From Rubrivivax gelatinosus IL144 (GTDB taxonomy: Bacteria; Pseudomonadota; Gammaproteobacteria; Burkholderiales; Burkholderiaceae_C), in NCBI RefSeq assembly GCF_000284255.1, contig NC_017075.1, forward strand, positions 4,030,001 through 4,094,000: a stretch of 64,000 nucleotides of DNA. Direction: 5' to 3'. The notes under the pieces are model-generated. The model ran no database searches. It had not been told where the DNA came from and saw nothing but the letters and a program-made list of their open reading frames with translations. Positions 45,841 through 56,979 of the stretch are shown here, piece after piece; the first letter of the stretch is position 1, and each line of letters opens with the position of its first letter. The translations under genes and the position numbers were made by a program.

Positions 45841-47948
45841 ACCCGGTCCGCGGGGGGCGTGCGCAGCGTGCCGCCGTCGAGCAGCGCCTCGAAGCGCTCC
45901 CGCGGCAGCGCCGGCGCGAACAGCCAGCCCTGGAACTCGGCGACGCCGAGTTCCTCCAGCCAGTGCCGCTGGGCCTCGGTCTCGACGCCCTCGGCCACCG
46001 GGTGAAGCTTCATCGCCCGGCACAGACCGACGATGGCCTCGGCCACCGGCCGCTCCTGCGGCGGTGCCTGCACGAAACGGCGGTCGATCTTCAGCGACGT
46101 GAACGGCAGACGCTGCAGATAGGCCAGGTGCGAATAGCCGATGCCGAAGTCGTCCAGCGCGACCGACAGCCCGAGCGCGCGCAGGCCCTCCACCACGCGC
46201 GTCGTGCGTTCGCCCTCGGCGACCAGCATCGACTCGGTGATCTCGATCTCCAGCGCCTGCGGCGGGCAGCCGGTGTCGCGCAGCACGGACTGGATCTCCT
46301 CCAGCAGCCACGGGTCCTCGAACTCGCAGGGCGAGAGGTTGACCGACAGCTTCAGCCGTCGCCCTGCCGCCCACCAGCCGGCCTGCTGGCGCGCCGCCAT
46401 CTCGAAGGCGCGGCGGCCCAGCTCGCGCATCAGCCCGGTGGCTTCGCAGACCGGGATGAACTCGTCGGGCATGACCCAGCCGCGCTGCGGATGGCGCCAG
46501 CGCAGCAGCGCCTCGGCGCCGACGATGCGCGCCGTGCCGGCGCTGACACGCGGCTGGTAGAACAGCTCGAACTCGTGGCGCTCCAGCGCCGGGCGCAGCT
46601 CCTGCTCGAGCCGCGTGCGCGCCTGCAGCGTGACGCTCATGTCGGCCTCGTAGAAGGCCAGCGCGTCGCGGCCCTCGGCCTTGCCGCGGTACATCGCCAG
46701 GTCGGCGTGCTGCAGCAGGCGCTCGAAGTCCTCGCCGTCGTCGGGGAAGACGCTGGCGCCGACGGTGGCCGCGACACGCGCCTGCACGCTGCCCAGCTCG
46801 AACGGCCGCGCCAGCCGTTCGCGCAGCCGGGCGTGGATGCGCGCCACCTCGCGCCGCGGCTCGGGCGCGGCGAGCAGGATCAGGAACTCGTCGCCGCCGA
46901 ACCGTGCGACGAGGTCGTCGCGGCGCACGGCGCCGGCCAGGCGTGCGGCCACCTGCACCAGCAGCTCGTCGCCGGCGGCGTGGCCCCAGGAGTCGTTGAC
47001 GTCCTTGAAGTGGTCCAGGTCGATCAGCACGACCGCGGCTTTCAGCGGCCGCTCGGCCGGCGCGCCGCGCACCATGTCGACGAGACGGCGGAAGTGCGCC
47101 TGCGCCGCGGCACGGTTGGGCAGCTGCGTCAGGCCGTCGTGCTCGGACATGAAACGCGCCTGGGCCTCGCTCTGCTTGAGCGGCGTGACGTCGGTCTCGC
47201 CGAGCAGCAGCACCTCGGCGCCGGTGACGGCGTCGCGGCGGCGGCGCGCCGAGACCTCGTGCCAGCGCGGTCCGGCCGCGGTGTGCACGGCCATCGTCAG
47301 CGTCGCCTCGCCTTCGTCTTCGAGCCGGCGCTGCAGCGCCGCCAGCGCCTCGGCGTCGGCGAAGCGCTCGCACAGGCTCTCGTCGGCGCGGCGCACCGAG
47401 GCACGCGCCGCCGGGTTGCGGTACAGCGCGCGCCCGTCCAGCGCGTGCAGCGAGATCATCATCGGCGTGTGCAGCAGCGCGTCGACGGCGCGCAGCGACT
47501 CCGGCGTCGTGTGCTCGATCGGCCGGCCTTCGCAGAGCATCGCCATGCGGCCGTCGTCGAGCCGCCAGCCGCTGAGCTGCACCTGCAGCGCCACCGGCTC
47601 GCCTTGCGGGAACAGCGTCCACTGCTCGTTGAAGACCGCACCGTGCGACTCGAAGTCGGCCTGGTACTGCGCCAGGCGCGCCGCCACCGTGGTCGACATG
47701 TCGCGGCCCAGATCGCGTTCGGCCAGCGCCTCGCGGCTGTCGGCACGCCAGATCTCCAGCGCCGCGAGATTGGCCCAGACCACACGCCGGCGGTCGATGT
47801 CGAAGATCCAGACCGGCGTGTGCAGCAGGTCCAGCGGCTCCAGCGTGGCCGGCGCGCAGGGCGTGTCCGGGTACGGACAACCCGGGGAACGCTGGCGCCG
47901 CGTCCCGGCGGGACGCAACGGCAGCGAGAGGCGGCGTGCAGTGGACAC
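45837..47948 (-). CDS. PAS-GGDEF-EAL cyclic-di-GMP enzyme
   Basis: A 703-residue soluble protein. Two PAS-like segments occupy about 30-260 ([40 protein letters not shown]). The GGDEF domain begins at [12 protein letters not shown] and keeps GGDEF with an upstream RRDD I-site. The EAL domain keeps [35 protein letters not shown] and AEGVET, so both catalytic halves look intact; net activity cannot be predicted. No membrane segment is seen. Its stop codon lies within the -35 of the bufferin promoter, so the operon downstream is a separate transcription unit. Confidence 0.92.
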   Translation of the reverse strand: MSTARRLSLPLRPAGTRRQRSPGCPYPDTPCAPATLEPLDLLHTPVWIFDIDRRRVVWANLAALEIWRADSREALAERDLGRDMSTTVAARLAQYQADFESHGAVFNEQWTLFPQGEPVALQVQLSGWRLDDGRMAMLCEGRPIEHTTPESLRAVDALLHTPMMISLHALDGRALYRNPAARASVRRADESLCERFADAEALAALQRRLEDEGEATLTMAVHTAAGPRWHEVSARRRRDAVTGAEVLLLGETDVTPLKQSEAQARFMSEHDGLTQLPNRAAAQAHFRRLVDMVRGAPAERPLKAAVVLIDLDHFKDVNDSWGHAAGDELLVQVAARLAGAVRRDDLVARFGGDEFLILLAAPEPRREVARIHARLRERLARPFELGSVQARVAATVGASVFPDDGEDFERLLQHADLAMYRGKAEGRDALAFYEADMSVTLQARTRLEQELRPALERHEFELFYQPRVSAGTARIVGAEALLRWRHPQRGWVMPDEFIPVCEATGLMRELGRRAFEMAARQQAGWWAAGRRLKLSVNLSPCEFEDPWLLEEIQSVLRDTGCPPQALEIEITESMLVAEGERTTRVVEGLRALGLSVALDDFGIGYSHLAYLQRLPFTSLKIDRRFVQAPPQERPVAEAIVGLCRAMKLHPVAEGVETEAQRHWLEELGVAEFQGWLFAPALPRERFEALLDGGTLRTPPADRV

Positions 47949-48052
47949 GGGTAGGTCTCCGGCGCGCCCGCCGCCGCGGGGGGCACGCCGCCACCCGCCG
48001 GGCAGCCGGCGCCAGACCGGTTAATCGGCCCGCCGCCGCGATCCTTTAGGCC

Positions 48053-49603
48053 TCAGGCCGGCGTCCACAGCGGCGGCAGGCCGCGCAGCGTGTGCAGGAT
48101 GCGGCCCAAAGCGCCGTCGGCGACCAGCGCGCTGGCGTGCTCGATGTCGGGCGCCAGGTAGCGGTCGACGTCGATCGCCGGGCTGCCCGCGCGCAGCAGC
48201 GCGTGCGCGGCCTCCAGCGGCTCGGAGCTCGCCAGCGGGCGCAGGAACTCGATGCCCTGCGCCGCAGCCAGCCACTCGATGCCGAGGATGCGCGCGACGT
48301 TGGCGATCATCGGCTGCAGCCGGCGCGCCGCGAAGGTGGCCATCGAGACGTGGTCCTCCTGGTTGGCGCTGGTCGGCAGGCTGTCGACGCTGGCCGGGTG
48401 CGCCAGCGACTTGTTCTCCGAAGCCAGCGCCGCCGCGGTGACGTGGGCGATCATGAAGCCGCTGTTGAGCCCCGGCTCGCGCGCCAGAAAAGGCGGCAGG
48501 CGCGAGACGTTCGCGTCGATCAGCATCGCGATGCGGCGCTCGGCGATCGCACCGACCTCGGCGATCGCGGTGGCCATCGCGTCGGCGGCCAGGGCCACCG
48601 GCTCGGCGTGGAAGTTGCCGCCCGAGACCAGCGCGCCGTCTTCGGCGAACACCAGCGGGTTGTCGGTCACGGCATTGGCCTCGCGCAGCAGCACCAGCGC
48701 GGCGTGGCGCAGCTGGTCCAGGCAGGCGCCGACGACCTGCGGCTGGCAGCGCAGGCAGTACGGGTCCTGCACGCGATCATCGCCGTCGACATGGCTGGCG
48801 CGGATGCCGCTGCCGGCCAGCAGCCGGCGGTAGACCTCGGCGACGTCGATCTGGCCCGGCTGGCCACGCAGCGCGTGGATGCGCGGGTCGAACGGGCCGT
48901 CGCTGCCGCGTGCGGCGTCGACCGTCAGCGCGCCGATCACCAGCGCCGACTCCAGCACCGGCTCGAACGAGAACAGCGCGTGCAGCGCCAGCGCGGTGCT
49001 GGTCTGCGTGCCGTTGATCAGCGCCAGGCCTTCCTTGGCGGCCAGCGTCAGCGGCGTGATGCCGGCGGCGGCCAGAACCTCAGCGGCCGGGCGGCGCAGG
49101 GCGCGCCCGCCTTCGTCGACGAGGAACTCGCCTTCGCCGAGCAGCGCCAGCGTCATGTGCGCCAGCGGCGCCAGGTCGCCCGAGGCGCCGACCGAGCCTT
49201 GCGCCGGCACCCAGGGCACGAGGCCCGCGTCGTGCACCGCCAGCAGCGTGTCGACGACCACCGGGCGCACGCCCGAGAAGCCGCGCGCCAGGCTGGCGGC
49301 CTTCAGCGCCAGCATCAGCCGCACGACCGGCGCCGGCAGCGGCTCGCCGACGCCGACGCTGTGCGAGCGGATCAGGTTGCGCTGCAGCGTGTCGAGGTCG
49401 GCCTCGCCGATGCGCGTGCTGGCCAGCTTGCCGAAGCCGGTGTTGACGCCGTAGACCGGCGCCTCGCCGGTGGCCGCGGCGTGCACGACGGCGGCGCTGG
49501 CGCGCAGCCCGGGCAGCGCCTGCGGGTCGATCATCAGCTTGTGGCCGCCGGCGTGGATCGCCTGCAGCTGGTCGAGCGAGAGTTCTCCGGGTCGCAGCAG
49601 CAT
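48053..49603 (-). CDS. hutH: Histidine ammonia-lyase
   Basis: A 516-residue enzyme that removes ammonia from L-histidine to give urocanate, the first step of histidine breakdown. The Ala140-Ser141-Gly142 triad in [14 protein letters not shown] cyclises to the MIO cofactor. Other family blocks are [11 protein letters not shown] (51-61), [12 protein letters not shown] and [10 protein letters not shown]. The length matches the family. It lies two bases downstream of hutU in the hutUH unit. Confidence 0.97.
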   Translation of the reverse strand: MLLRPGELSLDQLQAIHAGGHKLMIDPQALPGLRASAAVVHAAATGEAPVYGVNTGFGKLASTRIGEADLDTLQRNLIRSHSVGVGEPLPAPVVRLMLALKAASLARGFSGVRPVVVDTLLAVHDAGLVPWVPAQGSVGASGDLAPLAHMTLALLGEGEFLVDEGGRALRRPAAEVLAAAGITPLTLAAKEGLALINGTQTSTALALHALFSFEPVLESALVIGALTVDAARGSDGPFDPRIHALRGQPGQIDVAEVYRRLLAGSGIRASHVDGDDRVQDPYCLRCQPQVVGACLDQLRHAALVLLREANAVTDNPLVFAEDGALVSGGNFHAEPVALAADAMATAIAEVGAIAERRIAMLIDANVSRLPPFLAREPGLNSGFMIAHVTAAALASENKSLAHPASVDSLPTSANQEDHVSMATFAARRLQPMIANVARILGIEWLAAAQGIEFLRPLASSEPLEAAHALLRAGSPAIDVDRYLAPDIEHASALVADGALGRILHTLRGLPPLWTPA

Positions 49604-49605
49604 CG

Positions 49606-51297
49606 TCAGACTCCTTGGGCCAGCATCGGCAGGTCCAGACCTTGTTCACGGGCGCAGGCCTGGGCGTCTTCGTAACCGGCGTCGGCGTGGCGCATCACGC
49701 CGGTGGCCGGGTCGTTCCAGAGCACACGCGCCAGGCGGCGGTCGGCGGCTTGGCTGCCGTCGCAGACGATGACCACGCCCGAATGCTGCGAATAGCCCAT
49801 GCCGACGCCGCCGCCGTGGTGCAGGCTGACCCAGGTGGCGCCGCCGGCGGTGTTGAGCAGCGCGTTGAGCAGCGGCCAGTCGCTGACGGCGTCGCTGCCG
49901 TCCTTCATCGCCTCGGTCTCGCGGTTGGGGCTGGCGACCGAGCCGCTGTCCAGGTGGTCGCGGCCGATGACGATCGGCGCCTTGAGTTCGCCGCTGCGCA
50001 CCATCTCGTTGAAGGCCAGGCCGGCGCGGTGGCGCTCGCCCAGGCCCAGCCAGCAGATGCGGGCCGGCAGGCCCTGGAAGGCGATGCGCTGGCCGGCCAT
50101 GTCCAGCCAGCGGTGCAGGTGCGCGTCCTCGGGGAACAGTTCCTTCAGCTTGGCGTCGGTGCGGCGGATGTCCTCCGGGTCGCCCGACAGCGCCGCCCAG
50201 CGGAACGGCCCCTTGCCGCGGCAGAACAGCGGCCGCACGTAGGCCGGCACGAAACCGGGGAAGGCGAAGGCGTCGGCGACACCTTGATCGAGCGCGACCT
50301 GGCGGATGTTGTTGCCGTAGTCGACCGTCGGCACGCCCATCGTGTGGAAGGCGAGCATCGCCTTGACGTGCTCGGCGCAGCCGGCGGCTGCCGCGGCGCG
50401 CAGTTCGGCGTGCTGTGCCGGGTCGGCCTGCGCGGCGCGCCAGCGCTCGACCGTCCAGCCGGCCGGCAGGTAGCCGTTGACGAGGTCGTGGGCGCTGGTC
50501 TGGTCGGTGACGAGGTCGGGGCGCACGCCGCGGCGCACGAGCTCGGGCAGCACTTCGGCGGCGTTGCCCAGCAGACCGATCGACACCGCGCGGCCTTCGG
50601 CCGTGTAGCGCGCGATGCGCGCCAGCGCATCGTCGAGGTCGGCGGCCTGCTCGTCGAGGTAGCGGCTGCGCAGGCGGAAGTCGATGCGGCTCTGCTGGCA
50701 TTCGACGGTCAGCGAGGTGGCGCCGGCGAAGCTGGCCGCCAGCGGCTGCGCGCCGCCCATGCCGCCCAGGCCGGCGGTGAGGATCCAGCGCCCGGCCAGG
50801 CTGCCGCCGTAGTGCTTGCGGCCGGCTTCGGCGAAGGTCTCGTAGGTGCCTTGCACGATGCCCTGGCTGCCGATGTAGATCCAGGAGCCGGCGGTCATCT
50901 GGCCGTACATCATCAGCCCGGCGCGGTCGAGGCGGTCGAAATGCTCCCAGGTCGCCCAGCGCGGCACGAGGTTGGAGTTGGCGATCAGCACCCGCGGCGC
51001 GTCTTCATGGGTGCGGAACACGCCCGCCGGCTGGCCCGACTGCACGAGCAGCGTCTCGTCGGGCTTCAGCCGCTCCAGCGTCGAGATCAGCGTCTCGAAC
51101 GCACGCCAGTTGCGCGCCGCCTTGCCGATGCCGCCGTAGACGACGAGCGCGTCGGGGTTCTCGGCCACCTCGGGGTCGAGGTTGTTCTGCAGCATGCGGT
51201 AGGCGGCTTCGATCAGCCAGTTGGCGCAGTGCAGCGTGGTGCCGCGCGGCGAGCGCACCGGGCGCGGGCCGGCGGGATGGGCGGAAGACTCGGACAT
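49606..51297 (-). CDS. hutU: Urocanate hydratase
   Basis: A 563-residue NAD-dependent enzyme converting urocanate to imidazolonepropionate. The NAD-binding segment [11 protein letters not shown] and the conserved [19 protein letters not shown] and [20 protein letters not shown] blocks are all present. The start is the ATG at 51297; it diverges from hutC, and the palindromic operator lies 48 bases upstream. It is followed at once by hutH. Confidence 0.97.
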   Translation of the reverse strand: MSESSAHPAGPRPVRSPRGTTLHCANWLIEAAYRMLQNNLDPEVAENPDALVVYGGIGKAARNWRAFETLISTLERLKPDETLLVQSGQPAGVFRTHEDAPRVLIANSNLVPRWATWEHFDRLDRAGLMMYGQMTAGSWIYIGSQGIVQGTYETFAEAGRKHYGGSLAGRWILTAGLGGMGGAQPLAASFAGATSLTVECQQSRIDFRLRSRYLDEQAADLDDALARIARYTAEGRAVSIGLLGNAAEVLPELVRRGVRPDLVTDQTSAHDLVNGYLPAGWTVERWRAAQADPAQHAELRAAAAAGCAEHVKAMLAFHTMGVPTVDYGNNIRQVALDQGVADAFAFPGFVPAYVRPLFCRGKGPFRWAALSGDPEDIRRTDAKLKELFPEDAHLHRWLDMAGQRIAFQGLPARICWLGLGERHRAGLAFNEMVRSGELKAPIVIGRDHLDSGSVASPNRETEAMKDGSDAVSDWPLLNALLNTAGGATWVSLHHGGGVGMGYSQHSGVVIVCDGSQAADRRLARVLWNDPATGVMRHADAGYEDAQACAREQGLDLPMLAQGV

Positions 51298-51344
51298 GGG
51301 CGACTCCTGGGCGACTCGGGAGGGTCGGATCAGGGTTGCACTGT

Positions 51345-51360
51345 ACTTGTCTAGACAAGT
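51345..51360. promoter_or_regulatory. HutC operator palindrome in the hutU/hutC promoter region
   Basis: ACTTGTCTAGACAAGT is a perfect 16-bp inverted repeat in the 84-bp gap between the divergent hutU and hutC starts. It is of the kind bound by GntR/HutC proteins, and one site could repress both units. Urocanate is the usual inducer. Confidence 0.8.
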
Positions 51361-51381
51361 CGTCGCAACTACCATCCGGCC

Positions 51382-52098
51382 ATGGTTTCCCCGGACACCG
51401 CCGAGGCCCCGTACGCGCGGGTCAAGCGCTTCCTGAAAGACGGTCTCGAACGCGGCGAGTGGCCGCCGGGCGCGCTGATGCCGTCCGAAGCCGAACTCGT
51501 CGCGCGTTTCGGCGTCAGCCGCATGACGGTCAACCGCGCGCTGCGCGAGCTGCAGGGCGAAGGCCTGGTCGAACGTTCGCAGGGTGTCGGCACCTTCGCC
51601 GCGCAGCGCCACCGGCTGGCGTCGACGCTGACGATCCGCGACCTGCACGAGGAGCTGGCGGCGCGCGGCCAGCAGCACGAGGCCGAAGTCCTGCTGAAGG
51701 CCGAGGAAGCGGCGCCGCCGGCGCTGGCCGAACGCCTGGGGCTGGCGCCGGGCGCGCCGGTGTTCCACACCGTCATCGTGCACCGCGCCGACGGCCTGCC
51801 GCTGCAGCTGGAAGACCGCTACGTCAACCCGGCCGCCGCGCCCGGCTATCTGGACGTCGATTTCGCGACGACGACGCCGACGCACTACCTGCTGCAGGTG
51901 GCGCCGCTGTGGGAGGCCGAGTACAGCGTCGAAGCCAGCGCCGCCAGCGCCGAGGAGGCCCGGCGCCTGGCGATCGCCGAAGGCGATCCCTGCCTCGTCG
52001 TCGTGCGCCGCACACGCCGCCTCGACGGCCCGATCACGATCGCCCGCCTGGTGCACCCCGGCGCGCGCTACCACCTCGAAGGCGGGTTCCGGCCGTGA
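51382..52098 (+). CDS. hutC: Histidine utilisation repressor, GntR/HutC family
   Basis: A 238-residue regulator. The N-terminal winged helix ([20 protein letters not shown], then [20 protein letters not shown]) is followed by a UTRA ligand-binding domain (about 90-230, with [20 protein letters not shown]). This family represses hut genes until urocanate accumulates. It starts 21 bases downstream of the palindrome and opens the hutCDIGF unit; its TGA overlaps the hutD GTG. Confidence 0.95.
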   Translation: MVSPDTAEAPYARVKRFLKDGLERGEWPPGALMPSEAELVARFGVSRMTVNRALRELQGEGLVERSQGVGTFAAQRHRLASTLTIRDLHEELAARGQQHEAEVLLKAEEAAPPALAERLGLAPGAPVFHTVIVHRADGLPLQLEDRYVNPAAAPGYLDVDFATTTPTHYLLQVAPLWEAEYSVEASAASAEEARRLAIAEGDPCLVVVRRTRRLDGPITIARLVHPGARYHLEGGFRP

Positions 52099-52580
52099 TC
52101 ACCGTGCACGCCACCGACGTCGCGCCGCGGCCCTGGGCCAACGGCGGCGGGCGCACGCGCGAGCTGGTCGCCGGCCCGCGAGGTGGCCACTGGCGCTGGC
52201 GGCTGAGCCTGGCCGAGCTGGAGGCCGACGGGCCGTTCTCATCGCTGCCCGGCGTGTGGCGCTGGTTGGCGCTGGTCGAAGGCGATGCGGTCGAGCTGGA
52301 GTTCGACGACCGTGTGCTGGCGCTGCGGCCCGGCGACCCGCCGCTGGCCTTCGACGGCGCGTTGCCGCCGCGCTGCCGCTTGCACGGCGGCCGGGCGCGT
52401 GCGCTGAACCTGATGCTGCGCGACCTGGACGGCAGCCTGGCGCTGGAGCGCGGCACCGCGCCGCTGCAGGCGCTGTACGAGCCCGCCACGCGCACGCTGT
52501 TCTGGGACCTGGACGACACGCCGGCGGCGCAGGCCGGCATCTGGGTCGGCATCGAACCGGGAGAACTGAGATGGCGCTGA
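52095..52580 (+). CDS. hutD: HutD-family cupin protein
   Basis: A 161-residue bicupin-type protein with [15 protein letters not shown] and [20 protein letters not shown] near the start, the standard HutD signature. HutD is thought to limit or fine-tune histidine catabolism; no enzyme activity is established. The GTG start overlaps the hutC stop (GTGA), and the end overlaps hutI by ten bases. Confidence 0.92.
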   Translation: MITVHATDVAPRPWANGGGRTRELVAGPRGGHWRWRLSLAELEADGPFSSLPGVWRWLALVEGDAVELEFDDRVLALRPGDPPLAFDGALPPRCRLHGGRARALNLMLRDLDGSLALERGTAPLQALYEPATRTLFWDLDDTPAAQAGIWVGIEPGELRWR

Positions 52581-53773
52581 CCTTGTGGCGCGACGCGCGC
52601 CTGGTGACGCTGGCCGGCGACACCGGCTGGGGCCTGATCGAGCACGGCGCGCTGCTCGCCGACGGCGACACGATCGCCTGGGCCGGCCCCGAGGCCGAGC
52701 TGCCCGCCGGGCTGGCGCCCGAGGCCGAGCACCGCCTGGGCGGCGCACTCGTAACGCCGGGCCTGATCGACGGCCACACCCACCTGGTCTACGGCGGCGA
52801 CCGCGCGCGCGAGTTCGAGCTGCGGCTGCAGGGCGCGAGCTACGAGGACATCGCGCGTGCCGGCGGCGGCATCCGCTCGACGGTGGCGGCGACGCGTGCC
52901 GCCGACGAGCCGGCGCTGTTCGCCGCCGCGCTGCCCCGCGCCCGCGCGCTGGCCGCCGACGGCGTGACGACGCTGGAGATCAAGTCCGGCTACGGCCTGG
53001 AGCTGGAAGCCGAGGCGCGCTGCCTGCGCGTCGCGCGCCGGCTCGGCGCCGAGACCGGGCTGACGGTGCGCACCAGCTTCCTGGGCCTGCACGCGCTGCC
53101 GCCCGAACACGAAGGCCGCGCCGACGACTACGTCACGGCCGCTATCGGCTGGCTGCCGGCGCTGCACGCCCAAGGCCTGGTCGACGCCGTCGACGCCTTC
53201 TGCGAGACGATCGCCTTCACGCCGGCGCAGGTCGAACGTTTCTTCGCCGCCGCGCGCACGCTGGGCCTGCCGGTCAAGCTGCACGCCGAACAGCTCAGCG
53301 ACCAGGGCGGCGCGGCGCTGGCGGCGCGCCACGGCGCGCTGTCCTGCGACCACCTGGAGTGGCTGTCGCCGGCCGGCGTGCGTGCGATGGCCGCCGCCGG
53401 CAGCGTCGCGATGCTGCTGCCCGGCGCCTTCTACTGCCTGCGCGAAACCAAGCTGCCGCCGCTGGCCGCGCTGCGCGAGGCCGGCGTGCCCGTCGCGCTG
53501 GCCACCGACCACAACCCGGGCACCTCGCCGATCCTGTCGCCGACGCTGGTGATGAACCAGGCCTGCACGCTGTTCCGCATGACGCCCGAAGAGGCGCTGC
53601 GCGGCTTCACCGTCAACGCCGCACGCGCGCTGGGCCTGGCCGAGCGCGGCCGGCTCGTGGCCGGCCAGCGCGCCGACCTCGCCGTCTGGGACCTGGGCCA
53701 CCCGGCCGAACTGGCCTACTGGATCGGCCGCGCGCCCTGCCGCGGCACCGTCCTCGGAGGCATCGCACGATGA
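52571..53773 (+). CDS. hutI: Imidazolonepropionase
   Basis: A 400-residue amidohydrolase cleaving 4-imidazolone-5-propionate to N-formimidoyl-L-glutamate. [12 protein letters not shown] carries the metal-binding Hx[13 protein letters not shown] and [12 protein letters not shown] contain the later ligand and catalytic residues. The start overlaps the hutD end, and the stop overlaps the hutG start. Confidence 0.96.
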   Translation: MALTLWRDARLVTLAGDTGWGLIEHGALLADGDTIAWAGPEAELPAGLAPEAEHRLGGALVTPGLIDGHTHLVYGGDRAREFELRLQGASYEDIARAGGGIRSTVAATRAADEPALFAAALPRARALAADGVTTLEIKSGYGLELEAEARCLRVARRLGAETGLTVRTSFLGLHALPPEHEGRADDYVTAAIGWLPALHAQGLVDAVDAFCETIAFTPAQVERFFAAARTLGLPVKLHAEQLSDQGGAALAARHGALSCDHLEWLSPAGVRAMAAAGSVAMLLPGAFYCLRETKLPPLAALREAGVPVALATDHNPGTSPILSPTLVMNQACTLFRMTPEEALRGFTVNAARALGLAERGRLVAGQRADLAVWDLGHPAELAYWIGRAPCRGTVLGGIAR

Positions 53774-54561
53774 ACGAGACCTACACCCTGCACCGCGGCA
53801 CGCGCCCGCTGGTCATCAGCGTGCCGCACGCCGGCACCGAGATCGCCCCCGAAGTCGCCGCCACGCTGCTGCCGCGCGCGCTGGCCGTCGAGGACTGCGA
53901 CTGGCACCTGGATCGGCTCTACGACTTCGCGGCCGAACTCGGCGCCAGCCTGATCGTGCCGCGTTACGCGCGCTACGTCGTCGACCTGAACCGCCCGCCC
54001 GAGAACACGCCGATGTATCCGGGCCAGAACAACACCGAGCTCTGCCCGACACGCTTCTTCAGCGGCGAGCCGCTGTACCGCGAGGGCCGGGCGCCCGACG
54101 AGGCCGAGGTGCAGCGCCGCGTCGCCAGCTACTGGCGCCCGTACCACGAGGCGCTGCAGGGCGAGCTGGCGCGGCTGAAGGCCGAACACGGCCACGTCGT
54201 GCTCTTCGACGGCCACAGCATCGCCGCCGAGCTGCCCTGGCTGTTCGAAGGCCGGCTGCCCGACCTGAACCTCGGCACGGCCGCCGGCAGCGCCTGCGCG
54301 CCGGCGCTGCGCGAGCGCCTGGCCGCGGTGCTGGCGGCGCAGAGCCGTTTCGGCCACGTCGTCGACGGCCGCTTCAAGGGCGGCTACATCACGCGCCACT
54401 ACGGCCGCCCGCAGCACGGCGTGCACGCGGTGCAGATGGAGATGACCTGGCCGAGCTACCTGGCCGAGGCGATGCCGCCGGTCTGGGACGCGGCGCGCGC
54501 CGCCGACGCACGCGCCGTGCTGCGCACGCTGGCCGAAACGATGCTCGCATGGCGGCCGTGA
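53770..54561 (+). CDS. hutG: N-formylglutamate amidohydrolase
   Basis: A 263-residue zinc hydrolase that completes the pathway by splitting N-formyl-L-glutamate into glutamate and formate. [40 protein letters not shown] and [13 protein letters not shown] are the family blocks. It overlaps hutI (ATGA) and hutF. Because HutF is also present, histidine is degraded through formylglutamate, not by the formimidoylglutamase route. Confidence 0.95.
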   Translation: MNETYTLHRGTRPLVISVPHAGTEIAPEVAATLLPRALAVEDCDWHLDRLYDFAAELGASLIVPRYARYVVDLNRPPENTPMYPGQNNTELCPTRFFSGEPLYREGRAPDEAEVQRRVASYWRPYHEALQGELARLKAEHGHVVLFDGHSIAAELPWLFEGRLPDLNLGTAAGSACAPALRERLAAVLAAQSRFGHVVDGRFKGGYITRHYGRPQHGVHAVQMEMTWPSYLAEAMPPVWDAARAADARAVLRTLAETMLAWRP

Positions 54562-55904
54562 ACCGCGAGTTCTGGGCGCCACGCGCCTGGGTCGGCGGGC
54601 GCTGGCGCGAGCAGGTGCGGCTGGCCGCCGGCGCCGACGGCTGCTGGGCCGCCATCGACTGCGGCGTCGCGCCGCCCCCCGGTGCCGAACGCCTGGCCGG
54701 CGACGCGCTGCCGGCGCTGGTCGACGCCCACAGCCACGCCTTCCAGCGCGCTTTCGTCGGCCTGTCCGAACGCCGCGACGACGCGCACGACGACTTCTGG
54801 TCCTGGCGCGACCGCATGTACGGCGTGGCGCTGAAGCTGAAGCCCGAGCAGCTGCGCGCCATCGCCGCCCATCTCTACGCCGAGCTGCTGGCCGGCGGCT
54901 ACAGCCAAGTCTGCGAGTTCCACTACCTGCACCACGACCTGGACGGCAGCGCCTACGCCGACCCGGCGGCGATGTCGCACGCGCTGGCCGACGCGGCGCA
55001 AGACGCCGGCATCGGCCTGACGCTGCTGCCGGTGCTGTACGAACGTGCCGGCTTCCAGGCCGAGGCGCTGCGCCCCGACCAGCGCCGTTTCGCGACGACG
55101 CCGCGCCAGGTGCGCGAGATCGCCGACGCGCTGCGCGGCCGGCCCGGCGTGACGGTCGGCGCCGCGGTGCATTCGCTGCGCGCCGCGCGGCCGGCGTCGA
55201 TCGCCGAACTCGCCGCGGCCTGCGACGGCCCGCTGCACGTGCACGTCGCCGAGCAGACCGCCGAGGTCGACGACTGCCTGGCCGCCACCGGCTGCCGGCC
55301 GATCGAATGGCTGGCGCGCCATGCCGGTCTGGACGCGCGCTGGCAGCTGGTGCACGCGACGCACGCGACACCCGCGGAGATCGCCGCGGTCGCCGCCAGC
55401 GGCGCCGGCGTCGTCATCTGCCCGGCGACCGAAGCCGACCTGGGCGACGGCTTGTGCGACCTGCCGCGCTGGCTGGACGCCGGCGTGCCGCTGGCGGTCG
55501 GCTCGGACAGCCAGGTCGTGCGCGCCTGGCCCGAGGAGCTGCGCTGGCTGGAATGGGGCCAGCGGCTGCTGCACCGGCGGCGCAACGTCTCGGCCGCCCC
55601 CGGCGTCGAGCCATCGAGCGCGGCGGGGCTCTTCGAACGCGTGCGCGCCGGCGGCGGCACGGCGGCGGGATTCACGCACTGGGGGCTGGAAGTCGGCGCC
55701 CGGGCCGACCTCGTCGAACTCGACCCGGCCGAGCCGGCGCTGGCCGGCCTGCCGCCGAGCCATCGGCTCGACGGGCTGGTGTTCGGTGCGCCCGCGGCGC
55801 CATTCAAGCGCACGCTGGTGGCCGGGCGCTGGGCGGCGGCGGATCGCGGGGCGCTCCGGGCGCGGTTCGAGGCGGTGATGCGGGACCTCTGGCCCGCCGT
55901 CTGA
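54549..55904 (+). CDS. hutF: Formimidoylglutamate deiminase
   Basis: A 451-residue amidohydrolase converting N-formimidoyl-L-glutamate to N-formyl-L-glutamate and ammonia. The metal site includes VDAHSHAFQRAF; LHVHVAEQTAEVDDC and the late SDSQVVRAWPEELRWLEWG complete the family pattern. It begins 13 bases before the end of hutG and is last in the operon. Confidence 0.95.
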   Translation: MAAVNREFWAPRAWVGGRWREQVRLAAGADGCWAAIDCGVAPPPGAERLAGDALPALVDAHSHAFQRAFVGLSERRDDAHDDFWSWRDRMYGVALKLKPEQLRAIAAHLYAELLAGGYSQVCEFHYLHHDLDGSAYADPAAMSHALADAAQDAGIGLTLLPVLYERAGFQAEALRPDQRRFATTPRQVREIADALRGRPGVTVGAAVHSLRAARPASIAELAAACDGPLHVHVAEQTAEVDDCLAATGCRPIEWLARHAGLDARWQLVHATHATPAEIAAVAASGAGVVICPATEADLGDGLCDLPRWLDAGVPLAVGSDSQVVRAWPEELRWLEWGQRLLHRRRNVSAAPGVEPSSAAGLFERVRAGGGTAAGFTHWGLEVGARADLVELDPAEPALAGLPPSHRLDGLVFGAPAAPFKRTLVAGRWAAADRGALRARFEAVMRDLWPAV

Positions 55905-56071
55905 CGCCCTGAGGCGCCGGGCCGACACGGCACCCACTGCCGGTGTGACGGATGTCTCGCCGCGGCCGCACGCGGCAGACACGCGCTGATAACATGGCCG
56001 CAACATCGGGTGACACACGATCGCGGCCCCGTTCGGAAGGACGCGACGCATCCGGCACTGAGGAGACGAGC

Positions 56072-56959
56072 TTGACGCCCGCAGAGCAGCGTTTCCATTT
56101 CATTTCCGGATTGCCGCGCTCGGGCTCGACGCTTCTGGCCGCACTGCTGCGACAGAACCCGCGTTTCCACGCCGGCATGACCAGCCCCGTCGGCGCGCTG
56201 TTCTCCGGCATGCTGAACCAGTTCAGCGCCGGCAGCGAGTTCGGCCCGGTGATCAGCGACGAACAGCGCCAGCGCCTGCTGGCCGGGCTGTTCACCAGCT
56301 ATTACGCCGACCTCCAGGACAAGCGCGTGGTGTTCGACACCAACCGCCTGTGGTGCGCCAGGCTGCCCGCGCTGAAGCATCTGTTCCCCCAGGCCAAGGT
56401 CATCGCCTGCGTGCGCAACGTCGCCTGGGTGATGGACAGCATCGAACGCCTGTACCGCGCCAACCCGTACGAGAACACCAAGCTCTTCGGCGACGACGCC
56501 GAACGCAGCACCGTCTACAGCCGCGTCGAGACGCTCGCCCAGCGCAACCGCCTCGTCGGCTTCGCCTGGTCGGCGCTGAAGGACGCCTATTACGGCGAGC
56601 ACGCCAGCTCGATGCTGGTCGTCGAATACGAGCTGCTGGCCCAGGCGCCTGAGAAGGTGCTGCGCCTGGTCTACGAGTTCATCGGCGAGCCGTGGTTCGA
56701 ACACGACTTCGAGCACATCGAGTACGACGCGCCTGAGTTCGACCAGGCGCTGGGCGTGCGCGGGCTGCACAAGGTGCGGCCCCGGGTCGGCGTCGAACGG
56801 CGGCAGACCGTGCTGCCGCCCGATCTGTTCGAGCAGTACGCCAGCCTGAACTTCTGGCAGAACTCGCACAGCCAGGCTCACGTCATCCGCAGCGCGGCAT
56901 CGGCGCCATCGAGCGCAAGCGCCCGCGCCATCACGCCGGCGAGCGGCATCGCCGGCTGA
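56072..56959 (+). CDS. Sulfotransferase-family protein next to the adhesin gene
   Basis: A 295-residue protein. FHFISGLPRSGSTLLAALLR is the PAPS 5'-phosphosulfate loop, and VIACVRNVAWVMDSIER is the second PAPS segment. TTG 56072 is chosen because AGGAG stands six bases upstream and the family begins just before this motif; in-frame ATGs further upstream would add an uncharacteristic leader. It should transfer sulfate to an unknown acceptor. The adhesin gene starts 20 bases after it, so the two are probably one operon; the protein might modify that adhesin or an attached glycan, which is inference. Confidence 0.85.
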   Translation: MTPAEQRFHFISGLPRSGSTLLAALLRQNPRFHAGMTSPVGALFSGMLNQFSAGSEFGPVISDEQRQRLLAGLFTSYYADLQDKRVVFDTNRLWCARLPALKHLFPQAKVIACVRNVAWVMDSIERLYRANPYENTKLFGDDAERSTVYSRVETLAQRNRLVGFAWSALKDAYYGEHASSMLVVEYELLAQAPEKVLRLVYEFIGEPWFEHDFEHIEYDAPEFDQALGVRGLHKVRPRVGVERRQTVLPPDLFEQYASLNFWQNSHSQAHVIRSAASAPSSASARAITPASGIAG

Positions 56960-56979
56960 ACCCTTCGAGGAATCGCGTC

